Assembly (NCBI GenBank): GCA_012800475.1
Contig: JAAZJF010000213.1
Location: forward strand, 1-32,068
Length of the DNA stretch: 32,068 bases
Reading direction: 5' to 3'
DNA from: Gammaproteobacteria bacterium
GTDB lineage: Bacteria; Pseudomonadota; Gammaproteobacteria; Pseudomonadales; Pseudomonadaceae
Shown: positions 11,163 to 20,870 of the stretch, piece after piece
Position numbering within the stretch: the stretch's first letter is position 1
How the letters are laid out: each line of letters starts with the position of its first letter
Notes under the pieces: generated by a model
Databases searched by the model: none
What the model was told of the DNA's origin: nothing
The model's input: only the letters and a program-made list of their open reading frames with translations
Made by a program: the position numbers and the translations under genes

Positions 11163-11290
11163 AGAACATCACTCTACAATTCAGTCCGTCAGCAGACTGC
11201 CAACAGAAAATAGCCAAAGAGTTTACCTGATTTATGGGGTTTAAGTCATCTATCCACGACTCAACTCATCAAAAACAGGACTCACAGCCC

Positions 11291-11325
11291 GTTAAAATTA
11301 AAAAGGCGACCTACAGGTCGCCTTT
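11291..11325 (-). terminator. Rho-independent terminator of the alg/muc operon
   Basis: Minus strand: aaaggcgacct-gt-aggtcgccttt followed by tttaattttaac. Confidence 0.85.
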
Positions 11326-11356
11326 CAGTGGACTACTTTATACCCTACCCGCTCAA

Positions 11357-12802
11357 TCAGCTGGACAGTTTAAAAGTGATAAAGCTTGCGCGGCCTTGAC
11401 GTAAAACACGCATGGACACTGAACGATTACTGGGCAAGCTTTGCGTAATTTTGGCGAAGGTTTTCGCCGAGTCAATCGCTTGATTGTTTAAGTGGGTAAT
11501 CACATCACCTGCACGTAAGCCAATCATAGCTGCTGCACCATCACGCACCTCTTGAATCAAAACAGCACCTTGCAAATCAATGGCTTTTTTCTGTTCTGCA
11601 GTCAAATCCACAACCGTGATGCCTAAGCGATCACTTTTACTGACTGCAGCGGTGCTATCAGCCAATGACATTTCCTCACCCTCATTGGGTAAAGAGCCCA
11701 CTTTAACTTTGATAGTTTTACGTGCGCCTTCACGCATCACGGTCAATTTAACGCTTTTACCCGGCTTGACCGATCCGACTAAGTGCGGCAAATCAGCTGA
11801 CATAATCACGGGGTGATCATTCATACTTAAAATAACATCACCGACTTTAAGACCACCTTTATCAGCCGGACCGCGCTCTAAAACTTGCGCAATCAGTGCG
11901 CCAGCAGGCTTATCCAGACCAAAGGATTCAGCTAAATCTTTATTCACTTCCTGAATCACGACACCTAACCAGCCACGATCGACCTTGCCATTGCTTTTAA
12001 GCTGATCGCTGACATCTAAAGCCACTTCCATAGGGATGGCAAACGATAGCCCCATAAAGCCACCTGAACGGGTAAAGATTTGTGAGTTAATCCCCACCAC
12101 TTCACCTTTAAGGTTAAACAGCGGACCACCTGAGTTACCTGGGTTAATCGCTACATCCGTCTGGATAAAGGGCACGTAGTTATCATTGGGTAAATTACGG
12201 CCCTTAGCCGAGACAATACCCGCGGTTACCGAGTGATCAAAACCAAAGGGTGAACCAATGGCCAACACCCACTCACCCACTTTTAAATCTTTAGATTGAC
12301 CCAGCTTCACAGTCGGTAAATCTTTGCCTTCTACTTTTAACAAAGCCACATCGGTGCGTGGATCGGTGCCCACTAAAGTGGCTTGCAATTCACTGCGATC
12401 AGCCAAACGCACAATGATTTCATCTGCGTCAGCAATCACATGGTTATTGGTTAAAATATAACCATCTTTTGAAATAATAAAACCTGACCCCAAAGACTGC
12501 GCTTCACGCTGACGACCTTTAGGACCTTGACCTGAACGTGGCGTCGGTAAGCTGCGCTCAAAAAACTCACGAAAGATCGGTGGCAAACCTTCAAGCTCTG
12601 GTAGAGAGTGAAAACCGCCTGCACCGGACTGACTTGGCGTTGTCTGTCGCGTACTGATATTCACTACAGCAGGCGCTGACTCTTCCACTAAGACTGTAAA
12701 ATCAGGTAGTTGCGCTTGCGCAGCTGGCATCACCAGCACCATTAAGGCTAAACATGCGCTAAACAATAATGACGTTTTTTTCTGCAGCATATGAGTCTCC
12801 AT
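11357..12802 (-). CDS. mucD: DegP/DegQ-family periplasmic serine protease MucD
   Basis: Catalytic His (TNNHVI), Asp (TDVALLK), Ser (NPGNSGGPLFN); two PDZ-like regions. ATG at 12790 (MLQKKT...) is a likely true start. Confidence 0.92.
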   Translation of the reverse strand: METHMLQKKTSLLFSACLALMVLVMPAAQAQLPDFTVLVEESAPAVVNISTRQTTPSQSGAGGFHSLPELEGLPPIFREFFERSLPTPRSGQGPKGRQREAQSLGSGFIISKDGYILTNNHVIADADEIIVRLADRSELQATLVGTDPRTDVALLKVEGKDLPTVKLGQSKDLKVGEWVLAIGSPFGFDHSVTAGIVSAKGRNLPNDNYVPFIQTDVAINPGNSGGPLFNLKGEVVGINSQIFTRSGGFMGLSFAIPMEVALDVSDQLKSNGKVDRGWLGVVIQEVNKDLAESFGLDKPAGALIAQVLERGPADKGGLKVGDVILSMNDHPVIMSADLPHLVGSVKPGKSVKLTVMREGARKTIKVKVGSLPNEGEEMSLADSTAAVSKSDRLGITVVDLTAEQKKAIDLQGAVLIQEVRDGAAAMIGLRAGDVITHLNNQAIDSAKTFAKITQSLPSNRSVSMRVLRQGRASFITFKLSS

Positions 12803-12811
12803 TACTTTAAA

Positions 12812-13270
12812 TCACACTTCAGATACAGTATTTAAAACAATCTGTGCCCTGAGTACAACGGGTTGCATCGTTGTTTCATCCAAATAACGCGCACTTAAAA
12901 AGCGCACACTCGCTGCACCACCGACAAAACCCAATACACCCGCTAAAATCACCCAAGGCTCTGACACCTCTAAAGTACTAACGGCTATAGCAGATGCCAA
13001 CATAGCCAATAATGGCAGCATATAAACCAAAAACGCACTACGCACCAAGGCATTCTCACTGACCCCTAAAGTCACTTGATCACCTTCACGTAACTGCAGG
13101 TCAGAGCGCACTTTAATGGTATGAGGTTGTTTATCGGCTGATAAACTATTGAGTATGCCCTGCCCGCACGCGGCTTTAGCTGAGCAACTGCCACAGGTGG
13201 TTTTACGTTGAGTGGCCACCCACACGCCATCGGTATCGACTGCTAGCACAATACCGGGTTCCTCAATCAT
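12812..13270 (-). CDS. mucC: SoxR-reducing system protein RseC / MucC
   Basis: CGSCSAKAACGQG Cys motif and two TM segments; start ATG 13270 (MIEEPGIV) overlaps the mucB stop. Confidence 0.88.
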   Translation of the reverse strand: MIEEPGIVLAVDTDGVWVATQRKTTCGSCSAKAACGQGILNSLSADKQPHTIKVRSDLQLREGDQVTLGVSENALVRSAFLVYMLPLLAMLASAIAVSTLEVSEPWVILAGVLGFVGGAASVRFLSARYLDETTMQPVVLRAQIVLNTVSEV

Positions 13271-14249
13271 GGCTCTCATCCTGCTGCGCATGTACAGATA
13301 AAGCTACACGCTCAGCACTACCCATGGGCAGCTCTCCAATGACGGTAACCATCGTATAACCATCACCATGCACGACTTTTTTGGACACCACAGACGTAGG
13401 ACCAGTCTGGCGACGCCCAGCCTCTACATTCGAGTCAGCTAGGGGCTCATAAAAAACTGAGAAATGCGCTAAACCATCTGAGTAGACTTGACTTAATACG
13501 CCACCACTTTCATCTGAGGCAGGCTTATAGTGGCTGCGCTGTAATACAAAACCAGGCGGTGTCCAGCTCACCACAGATTCACGCTCAACCTGCTGGGGTT
13601 GTGTGTCGCGCGCTTGTCGAATGGGCTCACAGGCTTCACTCGCGACGACGGCACTCAAAGCCTGAGCTTCAGCACCTGACTCAGTCTGAGCGTCAAACTG
13701 CACAAACTGTAAGCGCTCCAGCAACTCGCCATGCTCATTGAGTAACAATGTTTTCAGCGGTATCGCTGTGGCTTTATCCATATGCATTTCAACCGCATAA
13801 CGGTGCTGATCACGCGGTGCAAATAGCAATACAGCAGCAGCATGTCCAGCCACCCGCGAGTCTTTAAGCACACGCACATCATAAGAATGCTGCAATTGCT
13901 CAACATGCAGTGAAGTTGCCGGCCAAACATCCACAGCCGCTAATTCTTCAGCGACATTGGAGCTGATGCAAGAGATACGACCATCGGTACGCATCACTTC
14001 ATGCGCTGGTCCATTCAATTGCAAAAAGCGCTCAAGCAAGCGCCCTTGTGCATCGATCTGATGCCAAACCTGATGAGTTGAAAAGGCGCCCTTACGCTCG
14101 TATACAAAAGAGCCTTGATAGCTTTGCGCACTCTGCGCACCTTGTAAACGCTGCAGCCACTGCTCAGCTGTAGCTGGCTGAGCAGCGAATGTTTGACCCG
14201 CCAGCATCACACCTAAAGTGATGCTGGAACAAAGAGCTTTAACCTGCAT
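13263..14249 (-). CDS. mucB: Sigma factor regulator MucB/RseB
   Basis: QGSFVYERKGAFSTHQVWHQID; position in the operon. The track begins at TTG 14252, but ATG 14249 is a better start. Confidence 0.92.
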   Translation of the reverse strand: MQVKALCSSITLGVMLAGQTFAAQPATAEQWLQRLQGAQSAQSYQGSFVYERKGAFSTHQVWHQIDAQGRLLERFLQLNGPAHEVMRTDGRISCISSNVAEELAAVDVWPATSLHVEQLQHSYDVRVLKDSRVAGHAAAVLLFAPRDQHRYAVEMHMDKATAIPLKTLLLNEHGELLERLQFVQFDAQTESGAEAQALSAVVASEACEPIRQARDTQPQQVERESVVSWTPPGFVLQRSHYKPASDESGGVLSQVYSDGLAHFSVFYEPLADSNVEAGRRQTGPTSVVSKKVVHGDGYTMVTVIGELPMGSAERVALSVHAQQDESHD

Positions 14250-14260
14250 CAACCTGCATC
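14241..14260. repeat. 10-bp perfect tandem duplication spanning the mucB start
   Basis: + strand aacctgcatc aacctgcatc; minus strand GATGCAGGTTGATGCAGGTT. Confidence 0.95.
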
Positions 14261-14262
14261 CC

Positions 14263-14901
14263 TTATTGTCCTTCTAAGCTCGCAGCACGCGCATACGGCA
14301 AGCCACTTTCAGTTTTATTCACACCCGTTTGCTGAGCATGCTGACGCAAGTAGCTTGGTAAACGACGCTCATACCACGCATCTTGTCCATCCACAGCTTC
14401 AACAATCGGCGCTTTTTGACCTTGCGCAGCATAACTGGCTAATACCACCGAGCCCTGCGTGTGTGACTTGGCTTGTGTTTGCGTGTGCGCTTGAGTATGC
14501 GCAGGTAAACGCTGCTCACTTTGCGCTAGCATTGCATCTTGCTGCATGGTGTCTTGATTATAAAAACGCACGCCACCCAGCACCGCAAGCGTGACCGAGG
14601 CTGCAACAGCCACCCGTGACAACCACTGCATGTTAGTTTTCTTAACAATCGGCGCTGCGGTGGTTTGTTGATCAACAAGCGGGGCTTGCTCAGCATCAAT
14701 AGCAGCCATAATGCTGGCTGACAAATCAACTTGAGCATAGGCCGTTTCATTATGCATTGCTGCTCGCGCTGCGTGATAACTCGACCAATCAGCACGTACT
14801 TGTGGATCATCAATGGCATTGAGCACACGACGCAGTTCCATTTCATCGGCTTCATTGTCCATAAGCGCCGAAATGGACTGCTTTAGAATGTCTTGACTCA
14901 T
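14263..14901 (-). CDS. mucA: Anti-sigma factor MucA/RseA
   Basis: N-terminal anti-sigma domain (LSALMDNEADE-like), single TM, conserved tail RLPSYLRQHAQQ...ESGLPYARAASLE. Confidence 0.93.
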   Translation of the reverse strand: MSQDILKQSISALMDNEADEMELRRVLNAIDDPQVRADWSSYHAARAAMHNETAYAQVDLSASIMAAIDAEQAPLVDQQTTAAPIVKKTNMQWLSRVAVAASVTLAVLGGVRFYNQDTMQQDAMLAQSEQRLPAHTQAHTQTQAKSHTQGSVVLASYAAQGQKAPIVEAVDGQDAWYERRLPSYLRQHAQQTGVNKTESGLPYARAASLEGQ

Positions 14902-14936
14902 ATTATGACTCCTATTTTATCTTGCGCCGCGCATCA

Positions 14937-15515
14937 TTAAGCGTTTTGCAACAAGGGCCGTAAGGCTTTATCTACTGCCTCACGCGCTCGAAATATGCGC
15001 GAACGCACTGTACCTACCGGACACTGCATCACAACTGCAATATCCTCATAACTGAGACCTTCAAACTCACGTAAAGTTAGTGCTCGACGTAAATCTTCTG
15101 GTAATTGCTTAATACTGCGCTGTACCGTTTCATCAATCTCATCACGCAACATCAATCGCTCAGGCGACGCCATGTCTTTGAGGGCATGGTCGCCGTCATA
15201 GAACTCAGCATCACTTGAATCCACATCACTACTGGGTGGACGGCGATTGCGCGAGACCAAATAGTTTTTTGCTGTATTAATCGCAATACGATAGAGCCAA
15301 GTATAAAACGCACTATCGCCACGGAAATTGGCTAGCGCTCGATAGGCCTTAATAAAAGCTTCTTGAGTCACGTCTTGTGCTTCATGAGGGTCATGCACAA
15401 AGCGCACAACCAAACCTAAAATACGGTTCTGATACTTTAAAACTAATAAGTCAAAAGCTCGTTTATCACCACTTTGCACACGTTTGACCAACTGCTGGTC
15501 AGTATCTGCGGTCAT
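14937..15515 (-). CDS. algU: ECF RNA polymerase sigma factor AlgU/RpoE
   Basis: Sigma region 2 (VRFVHDPHEAQDVTQEAFIKAYRAL) and region 4 (LREFEGLSYEDIAVVMQCPVGTVRSRIFRARE). Confidence 0.97.
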   Translation of the reverse strand: MTADTDQQLVKRVQSGDKRAFDLLVLKYQNRILGLVVRFVHDPHEAQDVTQEAFIKAYRALANFRGDSAFYTWLYRIAINTAKNYLVSRNRRPPSSDVDSSDAEFYDGDHALKDMASPERLMLRDEIDETVQRSIKQLPEDLRRALTLREFEGLSYEDIAVVMQCPVGTVRSRIFRAREAVDKALRPLLQNA

Positions 15516-15577
15516 GCTGCGTCCCCAATCAAGACGCTCTTAGTTTTATTCTTCACAGCACATAGATTGTGCGCCAT
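15512..15577 (-). CDS. Candidate leader peptide upstream of and overlapping algU
   Basis: MAHNLCAVKNKTKSVLIGDAA, 21 codons; SD-like GTGGAGAG 6-7 nt before ATG; stop overlaps algU ATG as ATGA. Confidence 0.45.
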   Translation of the reverse strand: MAHNLCAVKNKTKSVLIGDAA

Positions 15578-15813
15578 AGCTAACTCTCCACATTAAACAT
15601 CTACAGCAGCCCGTCTGGTGTCGATAAAAAGACCCATCACAGCAGTGCCCCCGTTATTATTTAACTTTAACCTGTTTTTCTTGATAACGCGCAGTTTAAT
15701 GTTCTATGCCACTATTGAGCCATCAACCTATTTAAAAGTTCCATCCATTTGGAAGTATTTTGCAAAGCCAACCAGCGTTATACTCTTGAGCATCCTTGTT
15801 GTGGACCCCACTT

Positions 15814-17430
15814 ATGAGCCAATCTTACCTATATGATGTTTTGATTATCGGCAGCGGCGCTGCAGGTTTAACCACTGCATTAACGCTACCCAAGCATTTA
15901 CGCATCGCAGTTTTAAGTAAAGGTGATTTATCCAGCGGCTCAACCTATTGGGCACAAGGCGGTGTCGCGGGTGTGCTGGATGATACCGATACGGTTGAAT
16001 CGCACGTGCAAGACACACTCGTAGCCGGCGCAGGCTTATGTAAAGAAGAAGCCGTACGCTTCACTGTGGAAAACAGCCGCAGCTCCATTGACTGGCTGAT
16101 TGAGCAAGGGGTCCCCTTTACTCGCAATGACTCAACCAATACAGATGACATCCATTTTGATTACCACTTAACCCGCGAAGGCGGCCACAGTCACCGCCGC
16201 ATTATTCATGCTGCTGATGCGACCGGAGCGGCGATTTTTACCACTTTACTTGCTCGAGCGCGCCAGCACAGCAATATTCACCTCATTGAACAGCAAGTTG
16301 CAGTTGATTTAATCACCACTAAAAAACTGGGACGCGAGGGCAATGCCTGCTTAGGCGCCTATGTATTAAACCGCGCCACCAATGAAGTGGATACCTATGC
16401 GGCGCGCTTTACTGTTCTGGCAACGGGGGGCGCAGCCAAAGTCTATTTGTACACCAGCAATCCCGACAGCGCCTGCGGTGATGGCATCGCTATGGCTTGG
16501 CGTGCAGGTTGCAGTGTAGGCAACTTAGAGTTCAATCAATTTCACCCGACGTGCCTGTACCACCCGCAAGCGAAAAACTTTTTAATCACCGAAGCGCTGC
16601 GCGGTGAAGGCGCTCATCTCAAACTGCCCAATGGCGAGCGTTTTATGGCTCGTTTTGACAGCCGAGAAGAACTGGCGCCACGCGATATTGTGGCTCGTGC
16701 CATTGACCACGAAATGAAACGCCTTGGCATTGATTGCGTGTACTTAGATATCAGCCACAAACCGGCTGAATTTATCAAAGAACACTTCCCCACGGTGTAT
16801 GAGCGCTGCCTCACCTTTGGTATTGATATCACGCAAGAGCCTATCCCGGTGGTCCCAGCGGCACATTACACCTGCGGCGGTGTCGTGGTCGATCAACAGG
16901 GGCATACGGATGTAACCAACCTCTACGCCATTGGCGAAACCAGTTTTACGGGCTTGCACGGTGCTAACCGTATGGCCAGTAACTCACTGCTTGAATGCTT
17001 TGTTTATGCCCGCTCTGCAGCCAAGGATATCGCTCAGCAAGACACGCAGATCCCTGTGCCTGAAGCCTTACCTCAGTGGGATGCCAGTTTAGTGACTGAT
17101 TCAGATGAGGATGTGATTATTGCGCACAACTGGGATGAACTACGGCGCTTTATGTGGGATTACGTCGGGATTGTACGCACCAATAAGCGTTTGCTCCGCG
17201 CCTTACACCGCGTGCGTTTACTGCAATATGAAATTGATGAGTTTTATACCAATTATCGTGTCAGTGGCGATCTTATTGAGCTGCGCAATTTAGCCGTGGT
17301 GGCTGATTTAATTATTCGCTCAGCCATGCGCCGCAAAGAAAGTCGCGGCTTACATTACACGCTAGATTACCCCCAAGTCAGTGCTGTTGCTCAGGATACT
17401 ATTTTACGGCCTGCCAACGCTGACGGCTGA
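15814..17430 (+). CDS. nadB: L-aspartate oxidase
   Basis: [19 protein letters not shown] motif, [20 protein letters not shown]; start ATG 15814 preferred over 15796. Confidence 0.95.
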   Translation: MSQSYLYDVLIIGSGAAGLTTALTLPKHLRIAVLSKGDLSSGSTYWAQGGVAGVLDDTDTVESHVQDTLVAGAGLCKEEAVRFTVENSRSSIDWLIEQGVPFTRNDSTNTDDIHFDYHLTREGGHSHRRIIHAADATGAAIFTTLLARARQHSNIHLIEQQVAVDLITTKKLGREGNACLGAYVLNRATNEVDTYAARFTVLATGGAAKVYLYTSNPDSACGDGIAMAWRAGCSVGNLEFNQFHPTCLYHPQAKNFLITEALRGEGAHLKLPNGERFMARFDSREELAPRDIVARAIDHEMKRLGIDCVYLDISHKPAEFIKEHFPTVYERCLTFGIDITQEPIPVVPAAHYTCGGVVVDQQGHTDVTNLYAIGETSFTGLHGANRMASNSLLECFVYARSAAKDIAQQDTQIPVPEALPQWDASLVTDSDEDVIIAHNWDELRRFMWDYVGIVRTNKRLLRALHRVRLLQYEIDEFYTNYRVSGDLIELRNLAVVADLIIRSAMRRKESRGLHYTLDYPQVSAVAQDTILRPANADG

Positions 17431-17854
17431 ATTTAAGCCGAACCCGCAGGCGGCGATGGCTGTCCTGCGGCATGCTATCAAAAGCAATTAAAGCGCTGCG
17501 ATAAAACCATTGATGCGCGTAGCGATAACGCAATAACACCAGCGCTGGAAGCGCCATACTGTCAGCCCGCAACTGCACAGCCCGCCAACCATGCTGAGCG
17601 CTCCACAACTGCCAGCCTTGTGCAGTATGTTTTAAACCACCCTGCAAGTGAGGCGTATGCAAAATACAGATACGCCGCCACTGCCTATACAAATGCGCAG
17701 CTAAATACAGTAGAACCAGCAATTTCAAGGGCGCAGCAATAGCGGCAAGACTCACAGCTACAGCAGCGAGCAAGAACACAGCCATCACTGTCTGTGACAG
17801 CCTGAGAGAAGGCTGCCAAAAACAGCTAAAGTGCTCTCTACTTAGGCTTGGCAT
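17399..17854 (-). CDS. YgfX-family membrane protein
   Basis: Position next to sdhE; two N-terminal hydrophobic helices; short basic protein with conserved W residues. Confidence 0.7.
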   Translation of the reverse strand: MPSLSREHFSCFWQPSLRLSQTVMAVFLLAAVAVSLAAIAAPLKLLVLLYLAAHLYRQWRRICILHTPHLQGGLKHTAQGWQLWSAQHGWRAVQLRADSMALPALVLLRYRYAHQWFYRSALIAFDSMPQDSHRRLRVRLKFSRQRWQAVK

Positions 17855-18092
17855 GATCTAAAATCAAGCCAACAATGCGTTTTAAATCGGCACTATCAGG
17901 CTCAGCACGCAACATACACCAGCCGAAAATATCCTGGTCTTCACAATCCAACAGCATGCGATACCTTTCACGGTCTGCATCATCAAGCTTTAAGTACTGT
18001 TCCTCCACAAACGGCACAAGCAACTGATCCAACTCCCACATGCCTCTGCGACTGTGCCAATAGAGACGTTTCACTTCAACTTCAATAGACAT
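17838..18092 (-). CDS. sdhE: FAD assembly factor SdhE
   Basis: [19 protein letters not shown] (RRGM motif) and DxDxxxW-like DQDIFGWCM. Confidence 0.9.
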   Translation of the reverse strand: MSIEVEVKRLYWHSRRGMWELDQLLVPFVEEQYLKLDDADRERYRMLLDCEDQDIFGWCMLRAEPDSADLKRIVGLILDHAKPK

Positions 18093-18212
18093 GACGCACT
18101 CCAATTATTCGTAGACTTAGTATAAGACAGATTTAACAAAGTGGCATACGCTGACAAGAGACTATTAGCACTCTATGATAGACACATGCATTATTTAACA
18201 AGCGAGGCGCTC

Positions 18213-19154
18213 ATGACCGGTTGTGCAAGTTTCACCCCTTTAACCCACGAAGGCGTATTTGCCGTACGTGGACCCGATGCAAAAGCTTTTTTACAGGGCC
18301 AAATAACCTGCAACCTTGCCTACGTCAGCGATGAACGCAGCAGTCTGGGTGCTCGCTGCACACCTAAAGGGCGCATGTTATCAAGTTTTCGTGTGCTTTT
18401 AGAAAATGACGGCTATTTATTAGCCATGGATACACAGGTTTTAGACGTACAACTGGCTGAGATGCAAAAGTATGCAGTGTTTTCCAAGTCCAAGCTGAGC
18501 AACGACAGCGCTCTGTGGAGTCGTTTTGGCCTGTACCAAGGTGATGCAGCATTGACAGCCCTAGGGATTGATTTACCCCAAGAGGTCAACAGCACAGTAC
18601 ACAGCAATCAGATGATCGCGGTCCGTGTCTCTGAGCTTTTAACCGAACTTTGGGTGAGTGCTGACGAGGGCCCATGCCTGCATAAACGTCTGCTCAACCT
18701 ACTGCCAGAAGCACCACTCAATACTTGGCTGCTTGGGCAAATACGCAGTGGCATCGGCCATGTTTCCATGCAAACGCGTGAGCAATTTATTCCACAGATG
18801 CTTAACTTGCCAGCCCTGGATGCCGTCAGCTTTAAAAAAGGCTGCTACACAGGTCAGGAAATTGTCGCGCGCATGCAATACTTAGGCAAACTCAAGCGCC
18901 ATATGTATCGTTTCCAACTGGCTGTGTCTGAGGTTCCGGCTACTGGCACGCCCCTGCTCTCTCCTGTGCACTCAAGCGCTGTGGGTGAAGTGGTCAGTGC
19001 CGCACGCAGTGAGTATGGAGTTGAGTTGTTAGCCACAGCACTGGATGAAGCTGTAGGTGACGGCCGTATTTATTTAGACGGTCATGAAGCACAGGTCCTA
19101 GAGCAATTGGAGCTGCCGTATCTGCTGGATACCGAACGTGAGATTTTACGTTAA
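18213..19154 (+). CDS. ygfZ: Folate-binding protein YgfZ
   Basis: FLQGQITCNL and KKGCYTGQEIVARMQYLGKLKRH signature; start uncertain (18141 GTG, 18186 ATG or 18213 ATG). Confidence 0.88.
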   Translation: MTGCASFTPLTHEGVFAVRGPDAKAFLQGQITCNLAYVSDERSSLGARCTPKGRMLSSFRVLLENDGYLLAMDTQVLDVQLAEMQKYAVFSKSKLSNDSALWSRFGLYQGDAALTALGIDLPQEVNSTVHSNQMIAVRVSELLTELWVSADEGPCLHKRLLNLLPEAPLNTWLLGQIRSGIGHVSMQTREQFIPQMLNLPALDAVSFKKGCYTGQEIVARMQYLGKLKRHMYRFQLAVSEVPATGTPLLSPVHSSAVGEVVSAARSEYGVELLATALDEAVGDGRIYLDGHEAQVLEQLELPYLLDTEREILR

Positions 19155-19340
19155 GTACTCGCTGCATCGTGCTCACTTATTCACTTTAAACCAAGGTGAC
19201 TGAGTGGGCAGACTTGTTCTAACATGAGAATGACATGGCACACCGATGTGCCGCACGTTTGCCACGCTTTAACACAACCTGCACCTTAAGCAATCAAACA
19301 CCAACCCTTATGATCAAGCACACATCAACGGACGCTAACC

Positions 19341-19646
19341 ATGCCTACTGTACTGCAGATTGATTTTCCATTTGACGGCCCTTTTGACGAAGAGATGCAC
19401 CACGCGATGCACGCTTTGGCTGAGTCTATTATTGAAGAGCCTGGGCTGATCTGGAAAATTTGGACTGAAAACCCACACACTAAAGAAGCCGGCGGTATCT
19501 ACTTGTTCAGTGATCAGGCCAGCGCGCAGGCTTATCTTGACATGCACAGCGCACGCCTGACAGCCAGCGGCGTACAAGGTATTCGCGCTAAACTGTTTGA
19601 GGCCAATCAACCCCTAAGCCAGATCTGTAAAGGACCACTGCAATGA
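19341..19646 (+). CDS. YdhR-like monooxygenase-family protein
   Basis: LQIDFPFDGPF and GLIWKIWTENPHTKEAGGIYLFSD resemble YdhR. Confidence 0.75.
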   Translation: MPTVLQIDFPFDGPFDEEMHHAMHALAESIIEEPGLIWKIWTENPHTKEAGGIYLFSDQASAQAYLDMHSARLTASGVQGIRAKLFEANQPLSQICKGPLQ

Positions 19647-19996
19647 CCACCAGTAAGCTGGACAAAATCCTCGCCCAATCCTACCAAGAACGTGAAAGCG
19701 GTTACCGCCACAAAGCCCTCAAGATGTACCCGCATTTTTGTGGCCGTTGCAGCCGTGAGTTTAGCGGTAAAGGGCTGAGTGAACTGACAGTGCACCACCG
19801 CGATCACAATCACGACAATAACCCTGCTGATGGTTCAAACTGGGAGTTATTGTGTTTGTATTGCCACGATAATGAACATCAACGCCAAGTGGATATGCAT
19901 TACCAAAAAGAAGAGCGCGCAGGGCAAAAAGGCCCACAACAAACCTTTAAAGGTTTAGCAGGCTTAGCTGATCTTATGAAGAAAAATGACGCCTGA
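19643..19996 (+). CDS. yajD: HNH nuclease YajD
   Basis: CGRCSREF...LTVHHRDHNHDNNPADGSNWELLCLYCHDNEH. Confidence 0.88.
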   Translation: MTTSKLDKILAQSYQERESGYRHKALKMYPHFCGRCSREFSGKGLSELTVHHRDHNHDNNPADGSNWELLCLYCHDNEHQRQVDMHYQKEERAGQKGPQQTFKGLAGLADLMKKNDA

Positions 19997-20009
19997 CACA
20001 ACTGTTGCT

Positions 20010-20042
20010 GCACGCTGTGTGTTCATCCCATACACAGCGTGC
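20010..20042. terminator. Hairpin between convergent yajD and ycgN
   Basis: gcacgctgtgt-gttcatcccat-acacagcgtgc, 11-bp perfect stem. Confidence 0.55.
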
Positions 20043-20061
20043 TGTACTGCTCGAGCACACC

Positions 20062-20511
20062 TTAGCTCGATCTGAAAATCAAATGCTTTTCCCAGTCCTC
20101 ATCGGCCACATCCTCTTCGCTGACCATACGGCCTAAGCGGGAAATGTGTTCTGTATGCACCGCATCTGTATTACCACAGACTAGATGATGCCACACAAAC
20201 AAATCCTTACCTTCGCTGACTAAGCGATAGGCACAGGTGTTTGGCAGCCACTTAAACGACTCCGCCTGATCGGCTGTGAGCTGAATGCAATCAGCCACAT
20301 AACGCTTACGATCAGGGTAATTACTGCAGCGGGCGGTATCCAAATCCAATAATTTACAGGCAATATTGGTGTAATACACGGCGCCATCATCTTCATCTTC
20401 TAGCTTTTGCAAACAGCATAAACCGCAGCCATCACAGAGTGACTCCCACTCTTCCTGATCCAACTCTGCGAGGGTTTTGCGTTTCCAAAAGGGTTCAACA
20501 ATTGCGGCCAT
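20062..20511 (-). CDS. YcgN / UPF0260 Cys-cluster family protein
   Basis: [18 protein letters not shown]...[17 protein letters not shown]. Confidence 0.88.
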   Translation of the reverse strand: MAAIVEPFWKRKTLAELDQEEWESLCDGCGLCCLQKLEDEDDGAVYYTNIACKLLDLDTARCSNYPDRKRYVADCIQLTADQAESFKWLPNTCAYRLVSEGKDLFVWHHLVCGNTDAVHTEHISRLGRMVSEEDVADEDWEKHLIFRSS

Positions 20512-20555
20512 TCTTTACTCTACCTATGCTGACGCTCTGTTCAGCGGATATAAAA

Positions 20556-20870
20556 TTAATTGTGTTTACACTCAACATTGACACGCATTTTAATCACGGT
20601 GGTACTAAAACGAGCGGTTAAATGAGCCGTTTCACCTGCCGCTAAACGGGCTTTACGGGTGCGCGGACTTTCGGGTCCATTGCGAAAACGCACCTTACAT
20701 ACAGCCGGCTGTTGTCCGTAATTAGTGAGTGAAACTGAAGCGGTATTATGACCTAAATCCAAGGTCTGCACAGCAATTTGCGCTCCATTGAGTTGTTCTT
20801 CAACCGTAAATGGAAAAGCAAAAACTGCCATAGGGCACAGCAACGACAGCACAACTAGATACTTTTTCAT
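20556..20870 (-). CDS. Small secreted hypothetical protein
   Basis: Signal peptide MKKYLVVLSLLCPMAVFAFP; otherwise uncharacterised. Confidence 0.65.
   Translation of the reverse strand: MKKYLVVLSLLCPMAVFAFPFTVEEQLNGAQIAVQTLDLGHNTASVSLTNYGQQPAVCKVRFRNGPESPRTRKARLAAGETAHLTARFSTTVIKMRVNVECKHN

Noticed and set aside
15680-15704. Possible AlgU autoregulatory promoter on the minus strand (GAACAT-N14-TCAAG)
   Set aside because: The spacer is shorter than the usual 16-17 bp and the -10 match is poor; cannot be supported.
17399-18092. YgfX-SdhE pair as a type IV toxin-antitoxin system
   Set aside because: The TA interpretation was proposed for the E. coli homologs, but SdhE is better supported as an FAD assembly factor; nothing here adds evidence for a toxin.
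19237-19252. GGCACA-CCGA-TGTGCC mini-hairpin upstream of the YdhR-like gene
   Set aside because: A 6-bp stem without a T-tract; could be a weak terminator for ygfZ but may be chance.
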